NCBI RefSeq assembly: GCF_014697625.1 | Contig: NZ_JACJSG010000007.1 | Span: 62,001-126,000 of the forward strand | Direction: 5' to 3' | Origin: Anabaena azotica FACHB-119 | GTDB taxonomy: Bacteria; Cyanobacteriota; Cyanobacteriia; Cyanobacteriales; Nostocaceae | Length of the DNA: 64,000 nucleotides | Part shown: positions 26,582-35,609 of the stretch, piece after piece | Numbering within the stretch: position 1 is the first letter of the stretch | How the letters are laid out: the number at the start of each line of letters is the position of its first letter | Notes under the pieces: generated by a model | The model's database searches: none | Told to the model about the DNA's origin: nothing | Seen by the model: the letters and a program-made list of their open reading frames with translations, nothing else | Position numbers and translations under genes: made by a program

Positions 26582-28888
26582 TCATCTTCCTGCTGATAGA
26601 GCTTTTTTTGCGGAAGGTTTAAGAATTGGACGTAAACCGTTAACTCCAGCAACTATGGTTGAGCCGTTGTTGACTACTGTGGCTGCTAGTGGGTTCAAAC
26701 CAAATAACACCGCAACTAACAATGCTCCCAAGTTAGGAATAGCGATGATCCCGGTGTTTTGACGAATCAAACTCTTGGCTTGACGCGCGATCGCAATTGC
26801 TTCTAATAATCCGTGTAAGTCGTTCTGCATTAACACCACATCGGCTGTTTCGCGGGCGATTTCCGAACCGTGGGCGAAGGATACAGATACATCAGCGTAG
26901 GCTAAAGCTGGTGAATCGTTAATCCCATCCCCAACAAACGCAACTGTCTTACCTTGCTCGTGCAATCCCCGGACTACCGTTGCTTTTTGTTCGGGAAAAG
27001 CTTCTGCATGGGTATTTGCTGGTGCAATTCCCAATTCTGCTGCAACAGCTGTCGCTGTGCGCTTGTTGTCGCCGGTGAGCATATGGACTTCCACACCTTC
27101 TACCGTCATGAGCTGGGAAATAACTTCTTTGCTTTCTGGACGGAGAATATCACTATATCTTATTCTACCTTGAAGTTGCCCGTTGATGGCGACGTAAATT
27201 ACTGAGCTTACCTTCTCTTTGCTGTTGAGAACTTCCATATCCACGCCTTCTTGACGTAAGAAGCGCTCGCTACCGACGTAAATAGTATCGCCATCAATTT
27301 CGGCTTTTACGCCTAAACCAAGCTTGTAATCCCATTTGCTGCGGCTGGGGATCGCTACTTTTTGCGACTCTGCATAACGGACGATCGCTTCTGCTACTGG
27401 GTGGGTAAGACGTTGTTCGGCGGCGGCGGCAATTGCTAAGATGCGATCGCTCTCAATGGCGCTATTGTAACTATCAACTCCCACTACTGCCACTTCCCCT
27501 TGGGTGAGTGTGCCTGTCTTATCAAAGACGATGGTATCAATTTCCGCTAATTGTTCCAAGGCGCGACCGCTACGGATGAGAATCCCTTGTCTGGCTGCAT
27601 GGGATAGAGCCGCTAACACTGTTGTGGGAATGGAGACGCGAATCCCTGTACATAAGTCCAGGGTGAGAATACTGGCAACCCTCACTGGATTACGGGTGAT
27701 GGCAAATACTAATGCTCCAAGGAACAAGGTAGGAACCACTGCAATTTCCGCAATCTTGTTAGCATGGTTTTCCATCCTTGTATCATGGATAGGTGCTTCT
27801 TCCATGAGTTTAATACTCTGTCCCGCCCGCGTATCATCACCAGTACGCTCGACTAAAATATATACTTGCCCTTCTCGTACCAAAGTTGAGGCAAATACTG
27901 ACTGTCCCTGCTTTTTCAAAATGGGTACAGATTCGCCTGTCAGCTTCTGTTCATCGACTAAAGCCTTTCCTTGGAGGATCGTTCCATCCACGGGTATTTG
28001 TTCCCCTGGATAGACAATGACGGTATCACCTGTAAGTACTTGTTGGATGGGAATCTGCACCTTCTCACCGTTGCGTTCCACCCAAGCAAATTGTCCTAAA
28101 GAACCCAACAGATCCAATGTTTGCATTTTGGAAGAACGAGCAGTGCGATCGCGGATATTTTCCCCCAGTTCAATTAAGCTCAACATCAGCCCTGGCGTGA
28201 GGAATTGTCCTTGCACTGTGGTAATAGCGATCGCCATAAAGTCCAAAAAGTCGATACTTAATTTCCGCTCTTTGACGATTCCCTGTACTGCTCTCTTGAA
28301 TACTGGTAAAGTTGCTAAAGCGATCGTTCCCGCCGTCACAACTGAGGGAACAGCTACCCCCAAAGGCCCGCTAAGTACTGCTAAACCAGTGGCTAACAGA
28401 GAAAGCTGCATTCCCGGCCAAGGCTTTTCTGACTCTTGTGGTGCTGCCTTTTTCGGATTCAATAGTACAACCCCAGCATCGCTTGCAGCCATGAGCAAAC
28501 AGCTAAGGCGCGATTTCATTTTCGCCTCAGTAACAGCACTGGATTTATAATTCACCACCAAAGATGCAGCAGCTGGCTTAATTTTGACAGTTGTCACCAG
28601 GGGATCAGTTTCCAGCAAGGTTTGTAACCGTTCGGCGTAGGCAGAATCGTTGCGTAAACGAGGTACACGTAACCGCAACCTACCCCGAACTGCATGAACA
28701 ACACTATATACAACTTGCGTCACCTTCTTGGCAGATTGTATTGGAGCAGAAGTTGCAGCGACTCTGCCATTTTTCCCTACTGTCTTCTGAGGTAAAGGAG
28801 CGAGAGATATTTCTCCACCCTTCTCCTCTAAAGTTACATAAGACTCTTGAACAGAAGGTGAAGCTAGTTGAACTGTCATTTTTGCCAT
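26582..28888 (-). CDS. Heavy-metal-type P-type ATPase with HMA-like N-domain
   Basis: 768 residues. After a 55-residue leader comes an HMA-like domain (about 58-115, YSVVHAVRGRLRLRVPRLRNDSAYAERLQ) with no CxxC. Then membrane helices, the actuator motif TGES (317-320), phosphorylation motif DKTGT with D456, the HP motif LTHPVAEAI, MLTGDNKRTA and GDGINDSPALA. These place it among P1B (CPx) ATPases by layout, but the usual CPC of the sixth helix is replaced by LDLCTGIRVSIPT (410-422), so the transported metal cannot be predicted. It should pump a cation across a membrane with ATP. It is preceded by two other HMA-domain genes and followed by a small membrane protein and a further HMA-domain gene, all on the same strand. 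Confidence 0.9.
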   Translation of the reverse strand: MAKMTVQLASPSVQESYVTLEEKGGEISLAPLPQKTVGKNGRVAATSAPIQSAKKVTQVVYSVVHAVRGRLRLRVPRLRNDSAYAERLQTLLETDPLVTTVKIKPAAASLVVNYKSSAVTEAKMKSRLSCLLMAASDAGVVLLNPKKAAPQESEKPWPGMQLSLLATGLAVLSGPLGVAVPSVVTAGTIALATLPVFKRAVQGIVKERKLSIDFLDFMAIAITTVQGQFLTPGLMLSLIELGENIRDRTARSSKMQTLDLLGSLGQFAWVERNGEKVQIPIQQVLTGDTVIVYPGEQIPVDGTILQGKALVDEQKLTGESVPILKKQGQSVFASTLVREGQVYILVERTGDDTRAGQSIKLMEEAPIHDTRMENHANKIAEIAVVPTLFLGALVFAITRNPVRVASILTLDLCTGIRVSIPTTVLAALSHAARQGILIRSGRALEQLAEIDTIVFDKTGTLTQGEVAVVGVDSYNSAIESDRILAIAAAAEQRLTHPVAEAIVRYAESQKVAIPSRSKWDYKLGLGVKAEIDGDTIYVGSERFLRQEGVDMEVLNSKEKVSSVIYVAINGQLQGRIRYSDILRPESKEVISQLMTVEGVEVHMLTGDNKRTATAVAAELGIAPANTHAEAFPEQKATVVRGLHEQGKTVAFVGDGINDSPALAYADVSVSFAHGSEIARETADVVLMQNDLHGLLEAIAIARQAKSLIRQNTGIIAIPNLGALLVAVLFGLNPLAATVVNNGSTIVAGVNGLRPILKPSAKKALSAGR

Positions 28889-29064
28889 TTCTTTAAATCT
28901 CTGAATGTGGTGTGTAATAGTTAGTGCTGGTTTCAGTTATCAGTTATCAGTTATCAGTTATCAGTCAACAGTGAACATCACCTGATGACTGTTCACTGAT
29001 TAAAGGCAAGCTAAAGCTGCACGCCTCGCTTAACTAGCCGTTCAGAACGCAGACTTGCTTGGAT

Positions 29065-30279
29065 TTATCTACTGCTGGACTTGTTGGATGTGATCCCCGC
29101 AGATTGAATCAGACTGGAAAAGTGGGCTACTGCGATCGCAAAAATGCTTTGCAATTCGTCTTTGGGCTTTGGTACTTTTCCTGGTTTATAGGTAATAATC
29201 ACAGAAGCTGCCTCTCTATTGATGCGCTCACTAGTGACTATTGGATCTGATTGGAGTAGAGCCTGTAAGCGTTGGACGTATGCTGGATCTGTGGCGATTT
29301 GTGGGACATAAAATCGCACTCGTCCAGGGATTGAGTGAACGACGCTATATTCTACTTTTATAGCAGGCTCAGTTGCTGGTGCATCAATGATAGATTCAGA
29401 CGCAGGCTTTGTTGCTGGTTTATCTATGATAGATTTAGGCGCAGGCTCTGTTGCTGGTTTATCAGTGATAGATTCAGACGCAGGCTTTGTTGCTGGTTTA
29501 TCTATGATAGATTTAGGCGCAGGCTCTGTTGCTGGTTTATCAGTGATAGATTCAGACGCTGGCTCTGTTGCTGGTTTATCTATGATAGATTTAGGCGCAG
29601 GCTCTGTTGTTGGTTTATCTATGATAGATTCAGACGCAGGCTCTGTTGCTGGTTTATCAGTGATAGATTCAGACGCAGGCTCTGTTGTTGGTTTATCTAT
29701 GATAGATTTAGGCGCAGGCTCTGTTGCTGGTGCATCAATGATAGATTTAGGCGCAGGCTCTGTTGCTGGTGCATCAATGATAGATTTAGGCGCAGGCTCT
29801 GTTGCTGGTGCATCAATGATAGATTTAGGCGCAGGCTCTGTTGCTGGTTTATCAATGATAGATTTAGGCGCAGGCTCTGTTGCTGGTTTATCTATGATAG
29901 ACTCAGGCGCAGAAGGTAAAATGACCGACTTTGCAGTTGATGGTACAGAAGTAACATCTGTATCATCTGTCAGATTCGCAGTCTCAAATAGACTAGCTAA
30001 ATGCTTACGTATTTCTGTACTAGACATTAGTCTAGACTCGTAAGCAACTACCAAAGACCCCGTAGCCGCATTAACATCTTTATAGCTGATCCCTGTTTGC
30101 GCTTCTAGCAACCTTAGTAAACGTTGCCGATAATTTGCATCTTCGCTGATCCGAGGGATGCAATATGTGATTTGCCCCGGTAGCGCATAGATAATGCTAG
30201 AAAATATTTTTTCAGGATTTGTGTAACTGTTTGGCGACGGTCGCGGGACAGCATCTGATGATGATGCAGAATCCTCCAT
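29065..30279 (-). CDS. Two HMA-like domains joined by a 13-residue repeat linker
   Basis: 404 residues from an ATG with SD GGAGGA (a TTG at 30303 is dismissed). Residues about 25-85 form one HMA-like domain (IIYALPGQITYCIPRISEDANYRQRLLRLLE). Residues about 135-320 are 14 copies of a 13-residue unit such as APKSIIDKPATEP, alternating with ASESITDKPATEP. The C-terminal HMA-like domain (about 325-380, VEYSVVHSIPGRVRFYVPQIATDPAYVQRLQ) closely resembles those of the ATPase and of the upstream gene. No metal-binding CxxC is present. The linker is Pro-rich, acidic and likely extended. It stands 34 bp after the upstream gene; operon membership is likely. The function is unknown. Confidence 0.78.
   Translation of the reverse strand: MEDSASSSDAVPRPSPNSYTNPEKIFSSIIYALPGQITYCIPRISEDANYRQRLLRLLEAQTGISYKDVNAATGSLVVAYESRLMSSTEIRKHLASLFETANLTDDTDVTSVPSTAKSVILPSAPESIIDKPATEPAPKSIIDKPATEPAPKSIIDAPATEPAPKSIIDAPATEPAPKSIIDAPATEPAPKSIIDKPTTEPASESITDKPATEPASESIIDKPTTEPAPKSIIDKPATEPASESITDKPATEPAPKSIIDKPATKPASESITDKPATEPAPKSIIDKPATKPASESIIDAPATEPAIKVEYSVVHSIPGRVRFYVPQIATDPAYVQRLQALLQSDPIVTSERINREAASVIITYKPGKVPKPKDELQSIFAIAVAHFSSLIQSAGITSNKSSSR
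29362..29910 (-). repeat. 39-bp tandem repeat, about 14 copies, in frame
   Basis: A 39-bp unit (plus-strand reading GGCGCAGGCTCTGTTGCTGG) repeats about 14 times within the HMA-domain gene, coding for the 13-residue linker units. Two main unit types (TTAGGCGCAGG and TCAGACGCAGG) alternate, suggesting duplication in blocks. Copy number is likely to vary between strains. Confidence 0.92.
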
Positions 30280-30313
30280 TTTGATTCCTCCATTGTTCCT
30301 CAATGGGAACTTT

Positions 30314-31480
30314 CTACAACGGCAAGTTAGCTATAAAGTTTAAAGAATAAGATAATGCTGAAGGCTTCATATCAGACCATAAACTAGAAATATTTAAGGT
30401 TTGACCTTCAGTTGAAAATAAGTTTGTGGTTGCTTTTGGTTCACTTGGAGTAGTTAGCCGACTAACTGTTTCTGGCTCCAACGTGGTTGATGTCTTATTC
30501 AATTCTTCTATTGCGACTGGTGTTTGTAACTGAACTTTTGTTATGGGGGTTGTAGGCGGGTTTGTCTGCAATGCTGATTCCATGAGACTAACCCAGTGAG
30601 ATACAGCTACTTGACTTTTTTTATATGATATTGCTAATGATGCTGCATCACAATTCATCCGCACTTGACTCACCAAAGCGTCGGTCTTTAACAACCTTTC
30701 TAGACGCTTTGCATAAGCGCGATCGCTGCCTATTTGAGGGATATGAAATCTGATTCTACCAGGAATTTCGTGTACTATATTATAGTCTATTTCACTAGAT
30801 TTAATTGTTGTTTTTGTAATTTTATCCCCTGCGGCAACTGACTCACATTCCTCCCTTGTGACCACAGTTTTATCAGACTCTTTGACTGCTTCTTTTCCCG
30901 TTATATACGGTTCTAGATAGTCAATTACTAGCCGAGTCGCTTCTGCTGTAAGCATATAGAGGGGAATCGACCTTAAACCACTAATTCCCAACCCTCCTGT
31001 CACCGCCAACCCTGTCATTAAGGGGATAAACGAGACAGTCTGCTCTTTCCAAAAATCCAAAGATTTCCAAGGAGCAAAGGGATCTGCTACAGGTGCATTT
31101 TGTGCCGTTTGAATATTTAGTTGTTGTAAGATAGCCAACATCTTTGACAGTGGCAATTTATTCTCATCAAAGGTAACTACCATGCTGAGAGTTTGCTCAT
31201 TGGTAGAAACTGCTTTGACACCTTTATACTGCTTTAAGTGTTTGGCGATCGCTTTGACGTTGTAGCTCAAACTACCATCTGTCGCTTTAATCCGTATGCG
31301 TCCATTCGTTGCGTGTACAACCTGCATACCAGTAGCAGAGATTTCTGGGATATCTTCTCCCGTTCTACTGCTATTCGTATTCACTTTTAATTCATCGCCT
31401 TGACGCTGAGTTGAGGTTAAGTCGGGCGATATCCTTAGATGGGGACTTGACCTCTCACGACTAGTAATAGTTTTTGCCAT
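30314..31480 (-). CDS. Two HMA-like domains flanking a membrane hairpin
   Basis: 388 residues. The first HMA-like domain (about 53-115) reads MQVVHATNGRIRIKATDG ... GVKAVSTNEQTLSMVVTFDE. A membrane hairpin follows at about 148-185 (VSFIPLMTGLAVTGGLGISGLRSIPLYML). The second HMA-like domain (about 232-290) reads IDYNIVHEIPGRIRFHIPQIGSDRAYAKRLERLL. The C-terminal 90 residues are Thr/Ser/Pro-rich. Neither domain has CxxC. It is the first gene of the cluster, with the ATG at 31480. The domain order resembles the N-terminal part of a P-type ATPase without its catalytic half, suggesting a regulator or partner; this is inference. Confidence 0.75.
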   Translation of the reverse strand: MAKTITSRERSSPHLRISPDLTSTQRQGDELKVNTNSSRTGEDIPEISATGMQVVHATNGRIRIKATDGSLSYNVKAIAKHLKQYKGVKAVSTNEQTLSMVVTFDENKLPLSKMLAILQQLNIQTAQNAPVADPFAPWKSLDFWKEQTVSFIPLMTGLAVTGGLGISGLRSIPLYMLTAEATRLVIDYLEPYITGKEAVKESDKTVVTREECESVAAGDKITKTTIKSSEIDYNIVHEIPGRIRFHIPQIGSDRAYAKRLERLLKTDALVSQVRMNCDAASLAISYKKSQVAVSHWVSLMESALQTNPPTTPITKVQLQTPVAIEELNKTSTTLEPETVSRLTTPSEPKATTNLFSTEGQTLNISSLWSDMKPSALSYSLNFIANLPL

Positions 31481-31572
31481 TTATCTCGATAGCTACACCT
31501 TGTTCTTTAGGTTAACAATAGGTTAAGTATACATTAAAAATTTTTGTTGGGTATCATTCTTCAGAAGTTTTT

Positions 31573-32112
31573 TTATTTAGTATTGTTAACTACCAATTTT
31601 TGATATTCTTGCTCAGTGATCATCTCTAAAGTAGATTCTACTCGGTCTATAAAGATAACACCATTTAGATGATCAAATTCGTGTTGAAAGATACGAGCAA
31701 CAAAATTTGTTAACTCTGTTGTTTGTAAATTTCCATAACGGTCAGTGTATTCAACTGCGATCGCTTGATATCGAGGAACCAACCCTCTAATACCCGGAAC
31801 GCTGAGACAACCTTCCCAATCTTTAACGACTTCGCTCGAATGAGACACTATCTTAGGGTTGATCATGGCGGTAGGTTCCATTTCCGGCGCGTGAGGATAC
31901 CTAGCATTGGGACGGGAAGCCACAATAAATAAACGGTAAGACTGTGCTACTTGGGGAGATGCAATTCCTACACCATTAGCTTGAGCAACAGTAGCAATTA
32001 AATCATCAATTAGTTGCTGTATATTTGCGTCATGAACATCTTCCACCCAAGCAGCTTTTTGACGTAAGGTAGGATTTCCTAATTGAATGATAGGGAGTGA
32101 TTCAGTAGTCAT
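31573..32112 (-). CDS. def: Peptide deformylase
   Basis: A 179-residue metalloenzyme that removes the N-formyl group from new proteins in the cytoplasm. All three family motifs are intact: GVGIASPQ (47-54), EGCLS (100-104) with the metal-binding Cys, and HEFDH (144-148) with the two metal His and catalytic Glu. The second motif position has Ser in place of the common Ala (GIASPQ for GIAAPQ), a minor change. The start is an ATG. It is preceded by GATTGGGGATTGGG repeats and is probably transcribed alone. Confidence 0.95.
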   Translation of the reverse strand: MTTESLPIIQLGNPTLRQKAAWVEDVHDANIQQLIDDLIATVAQANGVGIASPQVAQSYRLFIVASRPNARYPHAPEMEPTAMINPKIVSHSSEVVKDWEGCLSVPGIRGLVPRYQAIAVEYTDRYGNLQTTELTNFVARIFQHEFDHLNGVIFIDRVESTLEMITEQEYQKLVVNNTK

Positions 32113-32258
32113 TTGATAGGGATTGGGGATTGGGGATTGGGGATTGGGTACTAAAGTAGTCTAAAGCCCTGAAATTAAGTACATATTAACAATTTAGTCA
32201 TTAGTCATTAGTCATTAGTTATCCTCCCCTACTCCCTCATCTCCCAGTCCCCAGTCCC

Positions 32259-33515
32259 TCACTCCTCCCTCTGCACAGGTAAAGGTGCTGGCGTAACGGC
32301 TACTTGTGTTGTTTGTCCGTTGCGTTCTACTTGAACTTGTAAGGGTCTACCAATTTGACTATTTTCTACAATTCTTTGTACTTCTTCAACTGTGTTTACA
32401 GATTGGTTATTAATACTTTGAATAATGTCTCCAGGTCTGAGTCCGGCGTTGGCGGCCGGAGAGTTAGAGATAATCCTAACTAAGAGGACACCTCTATCTG
32501 AGGTAATATTGATGCGATCGCCAAATCTTTCATTAATCCTTTGCCTAACTGCTGGTGTGAGAGTCGCCATCTGCACACCCAAGTAAGGATGGTCTACTTT
32601 ACCTTGACTAATTAATTCCTGGGCAATTTTCTGCACAGTATTAATAGGAATAGCAAAACCCAAACCTTGAGCGCCTCGGATAATAGCGGTGTTCATCCCA
32701 ATTACCTGACCACCAGCGTTGAGTAAGGGGCCGCCAGAGTTACCAGGATTAATTGCTGCGTCTGTTTGCAAATAGTCAACGCGCTTATCACTCGCACCAA
32801 TATCACTACTAGAACGACCTGTGGCGCTAATAATTCCCGAAGTCACAGTATTATTTAAGCCTAGAGGATTACCGATCGCAATTACTGCTTCACCTGGTTG
32901 CAAAGCTTCAGAATTGCCTAGAGGTACAGTTTGCAAGTTATTTGCCTCTATCTTAATGACAGCTACATCTGTCACTGGGTCTTCACCCAATACTTTACCA
33001 TCAAAAGACCTGCCATCCTTGAGGGTAACTGTTACCACATCAGCCCCATCTACTACGTGAGCATTAGTCAAAATCTGACCAGAGGAATTAATTACGAATC
33101 CTGAACCGCTACCCCTTTCCACTCGCTGTCTTGGCTGTGATGACCTTCCCTCGCCGAAAAAGCGGCGGAAGAAGGGATCACTATATTCTTCCGGGACGCG
33201 AGCAGTCACCGTTCTAGCAGAATCAATCCTGACTACTGCCCCGCCTACCTTCTTTACCACATTTACCACAAAATTAGGGTCGCCAGTGGAAGAAAAAATT
33301 GCTGGTGGGGCTACGGCTGGGGTGCTATCAGTCACAATTTGGGTTTGAGGTTCATTGGTTGGCGACTGTGCGCTTCTGGTGGGTATCAGAGAACAGCCGC
33401 CAACAGACACCATAGCTACCCCGCCCAGTAGCATCACAACTGCACTGCTGAATCTCCCCTTGTGAGGCAACCTCGAAGTATAAATATTTGTTAGTTGACT
33501 ATTATGTGTCTTCAT
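32259..33515 (-). CDS. HtrA/Deg-family serine protease
   Basis: 418 residues. The N-terminal part has a hydrophobic segment ending VSVGGC (C41), possibly a lipoprotein signal, otherwise an anchor. The trypsin-like domain has the complete triad: H153 in LTNAHVVDGAD, D183 in VTDVAVIKIE, S260 in PGNSGGPLL. One PDZ domain follows (about 310-400, GVLLVRIISNSPAANAGLRPGDIIQSINNQ). It is a periplasmic or thylakoid-lumen protein quality-control protease. Cyanobacteria usually have three (HtrA, HhoA, HhoB), and which one this is cannot be decided by eye. The start is an ATG. Confidence 0.92.
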   Translation of the reverse strand: MKTHNSQLTNIYTSRLPHKGRFSSAVVMLLGGVAMVSVGGCSLIPTRSAQSPTNEPQTQIVTDSTPAVAPPAIFSSTGDPNFVVNVVKKVGGAVVRIDSARTVTARVPEEYSDPFFRRFFGEGRSSQPRQRVERGSGSGFVINSSGQILTNAHVVDGADVVTVTLKDGRSFDGKVLGEDPVTDVAVIKIEANNLQTVPLGNSEALQPGEAVIAIGNPLGLNNTVTSGIISATGRSSSDIGASDKRVDYLQTDAAINPGNSGGPLLNAGGQVIGMNTAIIRGAQGLGFAIPINTVQKIAQELISQGKVDHPYLGVQMATLTPAVRQRINERFGDRINITSDRGVLLVRIISNSPAANAGLRPGDIIQSINNQSVNTVEEVQRIVENSQIGRPLQVQVERNGQTTQVAVTPAPLPVQREE

Positions 33516-33814
33516 GTGTCTTTGCTTCTCCGTGTTGGTCAGTGAGTGCTAGGATCTTGCCTACCGGGTTTGTCTCAAAGTGACAGGACTGAGGTAAAAA
33601 GACTCTTCGCGAGGGAAGGGTGTAAGGGTGTAAGGGTGTAAGGGCTAAACTAAAGCCCTATACCCTCGCCTAAAACCCAGATTTTTCGTCTTCATGTGTA
33701 AGTCCCAACATGATTACAACTCAAAAGCTGGTTCCAGGTCTAGAGCGTCTGAATGCTAAATTAGTGCTTGCTTATATCTTCTATTGTGACGATTAGCAGC
33801 GAAGGTGGTAAATA

Positions 33815-35194
33815 ATGGAAATGCCCATTGACATTTTATGGAGTCAGGTTCTAGAGCGCTTACAGATAGAACTGTCTCGCCCTACCTTTGAAACTTGGAT
33901 TAAAACTGCTAATGCGGAACGCTTAGAAAATAATTGTCTGGTGATAGTCACTCCTAACCCCTTTGCGCGTAATTGGTTACAGAAGTACTACATCACCACT
34001 ATTGCTAATGTCGTACAAGATATTTTGAGACATCCTGTAGAAATTTATATTACGGTTGCTAAAGGTGAGGAGTTGGCGGAGATTGATGGGGGCGGAGACT
34101 GGGAATTACCAAATAATAAGAATATATACGAAACTGCCAATCAAAAAAGACAACCAAATACAGAATTAAATTCTAAATATGTCTTTTCGCGGTTTGTCGT
34201 CGGTGCTAATAATAGAATGGCTCATGCAGCTTCTTTAGCTGTAGCTGAGTCTCCAGGGCGAGAGTTCAATCCTTTATTTTTATGTGGTGGTGTAGGTTTG
34301 GGGAAAACTCATCTGATGCAGGCGATAGGACATTATCGGTGGGAAATTTGCCCCAATTCTAAGGTATTTTACGTATCTACTGAGCAGTTTACTAACGACC
34401 TAATTACAGCTATTCGCAACGACAGTATGCAGATTTTCCGCGAACATTATCGGGCGGCTGATGTGTTGTTGGTGGATGATATTCAGTTTCTTGAGGGTAA
34501 GGAATACACGCAAGAGGAATTCTTTCACACCTTCAATACATTACATGAAGCCGGTAAGCAAGTTGTCATTGCTTCTGACCGTCCACCAAACCAAATTCCT
34601 AGTCTACAAGAACGCTTGTGTTCTCGCTTCTCGATGGGTTTAATTGCGGATATTCAAGCGCCAGATTTAGAAACGCGAATGGCGATTTTACAGAAAAAAT
34701 CAGAGTACGAAAATATTCGCTTACCCCGTGATGTGGTTGAGTATATTGCTACTAATTTTACTTCTAATATTCGAGAGTTGGAAGGTGCTTTAACAAGAGC
34801 GCTGGCTTACATTTCTATTTGGGGCTTACCGATGACTGTAGCCAATATTGCACCTGTATTAGTGACACCAACGGAGAAAATAGAAGCGACTCCAGAAGCA
34901 ATTTTCAAAGTGATTGCCGAAAATTTTGATGTCTCAATTGAAGACCTCAAAGGTAACTCCCGACGACGAGAGATTAGTTGGGCGCGTCAAATTGGGATGT
35001 ATTTGATGCGACAACATACTGATTTAAGTTTTCCGCGAATTGGTGAGGAGTTTGGCGGCAAAGACCATACTACAGTGTTATATAGTTGTGAGAAAATTAC
35101 TCAACTGCGGGAGAGCGATCGCACTCTATCACATACACTCACTCAGTTGAGCGATCGCATCAAGATAAATAGTCGTTCTCAAAAATCATCATGA
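33815..35194 (+). CDS. dnaA: Chromosomal replication initiator DnaA
   Basis: 459 residues. Domain I is at the N-terminus ([22 protein letters not shown]), followed by a short linker. The AAA+ domain has Walker [10 protein letters not shown], Walker [14 protein letters not shown] and sensor [10 protein letters not shown]. The C-terminal DNA-binding domain has the DnaA signature around [19 protein letters not shown]. It binds DnaA boxes and opens oriC. The ATG at 33815 has AAGGTGG upstream; an in-frame ATG two codons later is an alternative. A cluster of DnaA boxes lies immediately downstream and dnaN follows, the conserved bacterial order. Confidence 0.98.
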   Translation: MEMPIDILWSQVLERLQIELSRPTFETWIKTANAERLENNCLVIVTPNPFARNWLQKYYITTIANVVQDILRHPVEIYITVAKGEELAEIDGGGDWELPNNKNIYETANQKRQPNTELNSKYVFSRFVVGANNRMAHAASLAVAESPGREFNPLFLCGGVGLGKTHLMQAIGHYRWEICPNSKVFYVSTEQFTNDLITAIRNDSMQIFREHYRAADVLLVDDIQFLEGKEYTQEEFFHTFNTLHEAGKQVVIASDRPPNQIPSLQERLCSRFSMGLIADIQAPDLETRMAILQKKSEYENIRLPRDVVEYIATNFTSNIRELEGALTRALAYISIWGLPMTVANIAPVLVTPTEKIEATPEAIFKVIAENFDVSIEDLKGNSRRREISWARQIGMYLMRQHTDLSFPRIGEEFGGKDHTTVLYSCEKITQLRESDRTLSHTLTQLSDRIKINSRSQKSS

Positions 35195-35207
35195 CAACAA
35201 TTCAGTG

Positions 35208-35396
35208 TTTTCCACAAGGTTCACTATATGAATTATTGAAAATATTAAAGCTTGTCTAAAAATAGATTAAAATTAAGTCTTGTCTGTGGAAAAGTATTGA
35301 TTTTTTGTGGAAAACTTGATACTGCAAGTGGAAAACTTAACTTAAGTATAAATACCCTGTGGAAAAGATTAGGGGTTTTTCCACAAGTTTTCCACA
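35208..35396. other. oriC: Probable oriC: cluster of DnaA boxes
   Basis: TTTTCCACA or its inverse occurs at 35208-35216, 35285-35293, 35306-35314, 35358-35366, 35377-35385 and 35388-35396, with a one-mismatch copy at 35327-35335. Boxes of both orientations occur. A very AT-rich 60-bp stretch (35221-35284) lies between the first and second and is a candidate unwinding element. The position between dnaA and dnaN is the classical origin site. Confidence 0.88.
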
Positions 35397-35404
35397 GATA
35401 TAGC

Positions 35405-35600
35405 AGTTGACAGTGGACAGTTGACAGTGGACAGTTGACAGTGGACAGGTAACAGGTGAGAGGTGACAGGTGACAGTTTTTATTCTCGCCTGCTCCTCTG
35501 CTCCCCTGCTCCCCTGCTCCCCTGCTCCCCTGCTCCCCTACTCCCCTACTCCCCTGCTCCCCTGCTCCCCTGCTCCCCTGCTCCCCCTAGTCCCCAGTCC
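35405..35600. repeat. Short tandem repeats directly upstream of dnaN
   Basis: CAGTTGACAGTGGA units (35404-35448), ACAGGTG units, then (CCCCTGCT)n to about 35585 and CCCCAGTC units reach to within about ten bases of the dnaN ATG. No SD can be seen between them and the start codon. Confidence 0.9.
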
Positions 35601-35609
35601 CCAGTCCCT

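Noticed and set aside
29335..30043. Long plus-strand frames antisense to the 39-bp repeats (CCWFISDRFRR units)
   Set aside because: Mirror of the in-frame repeat in the HMA-domain gene on the minus strand.
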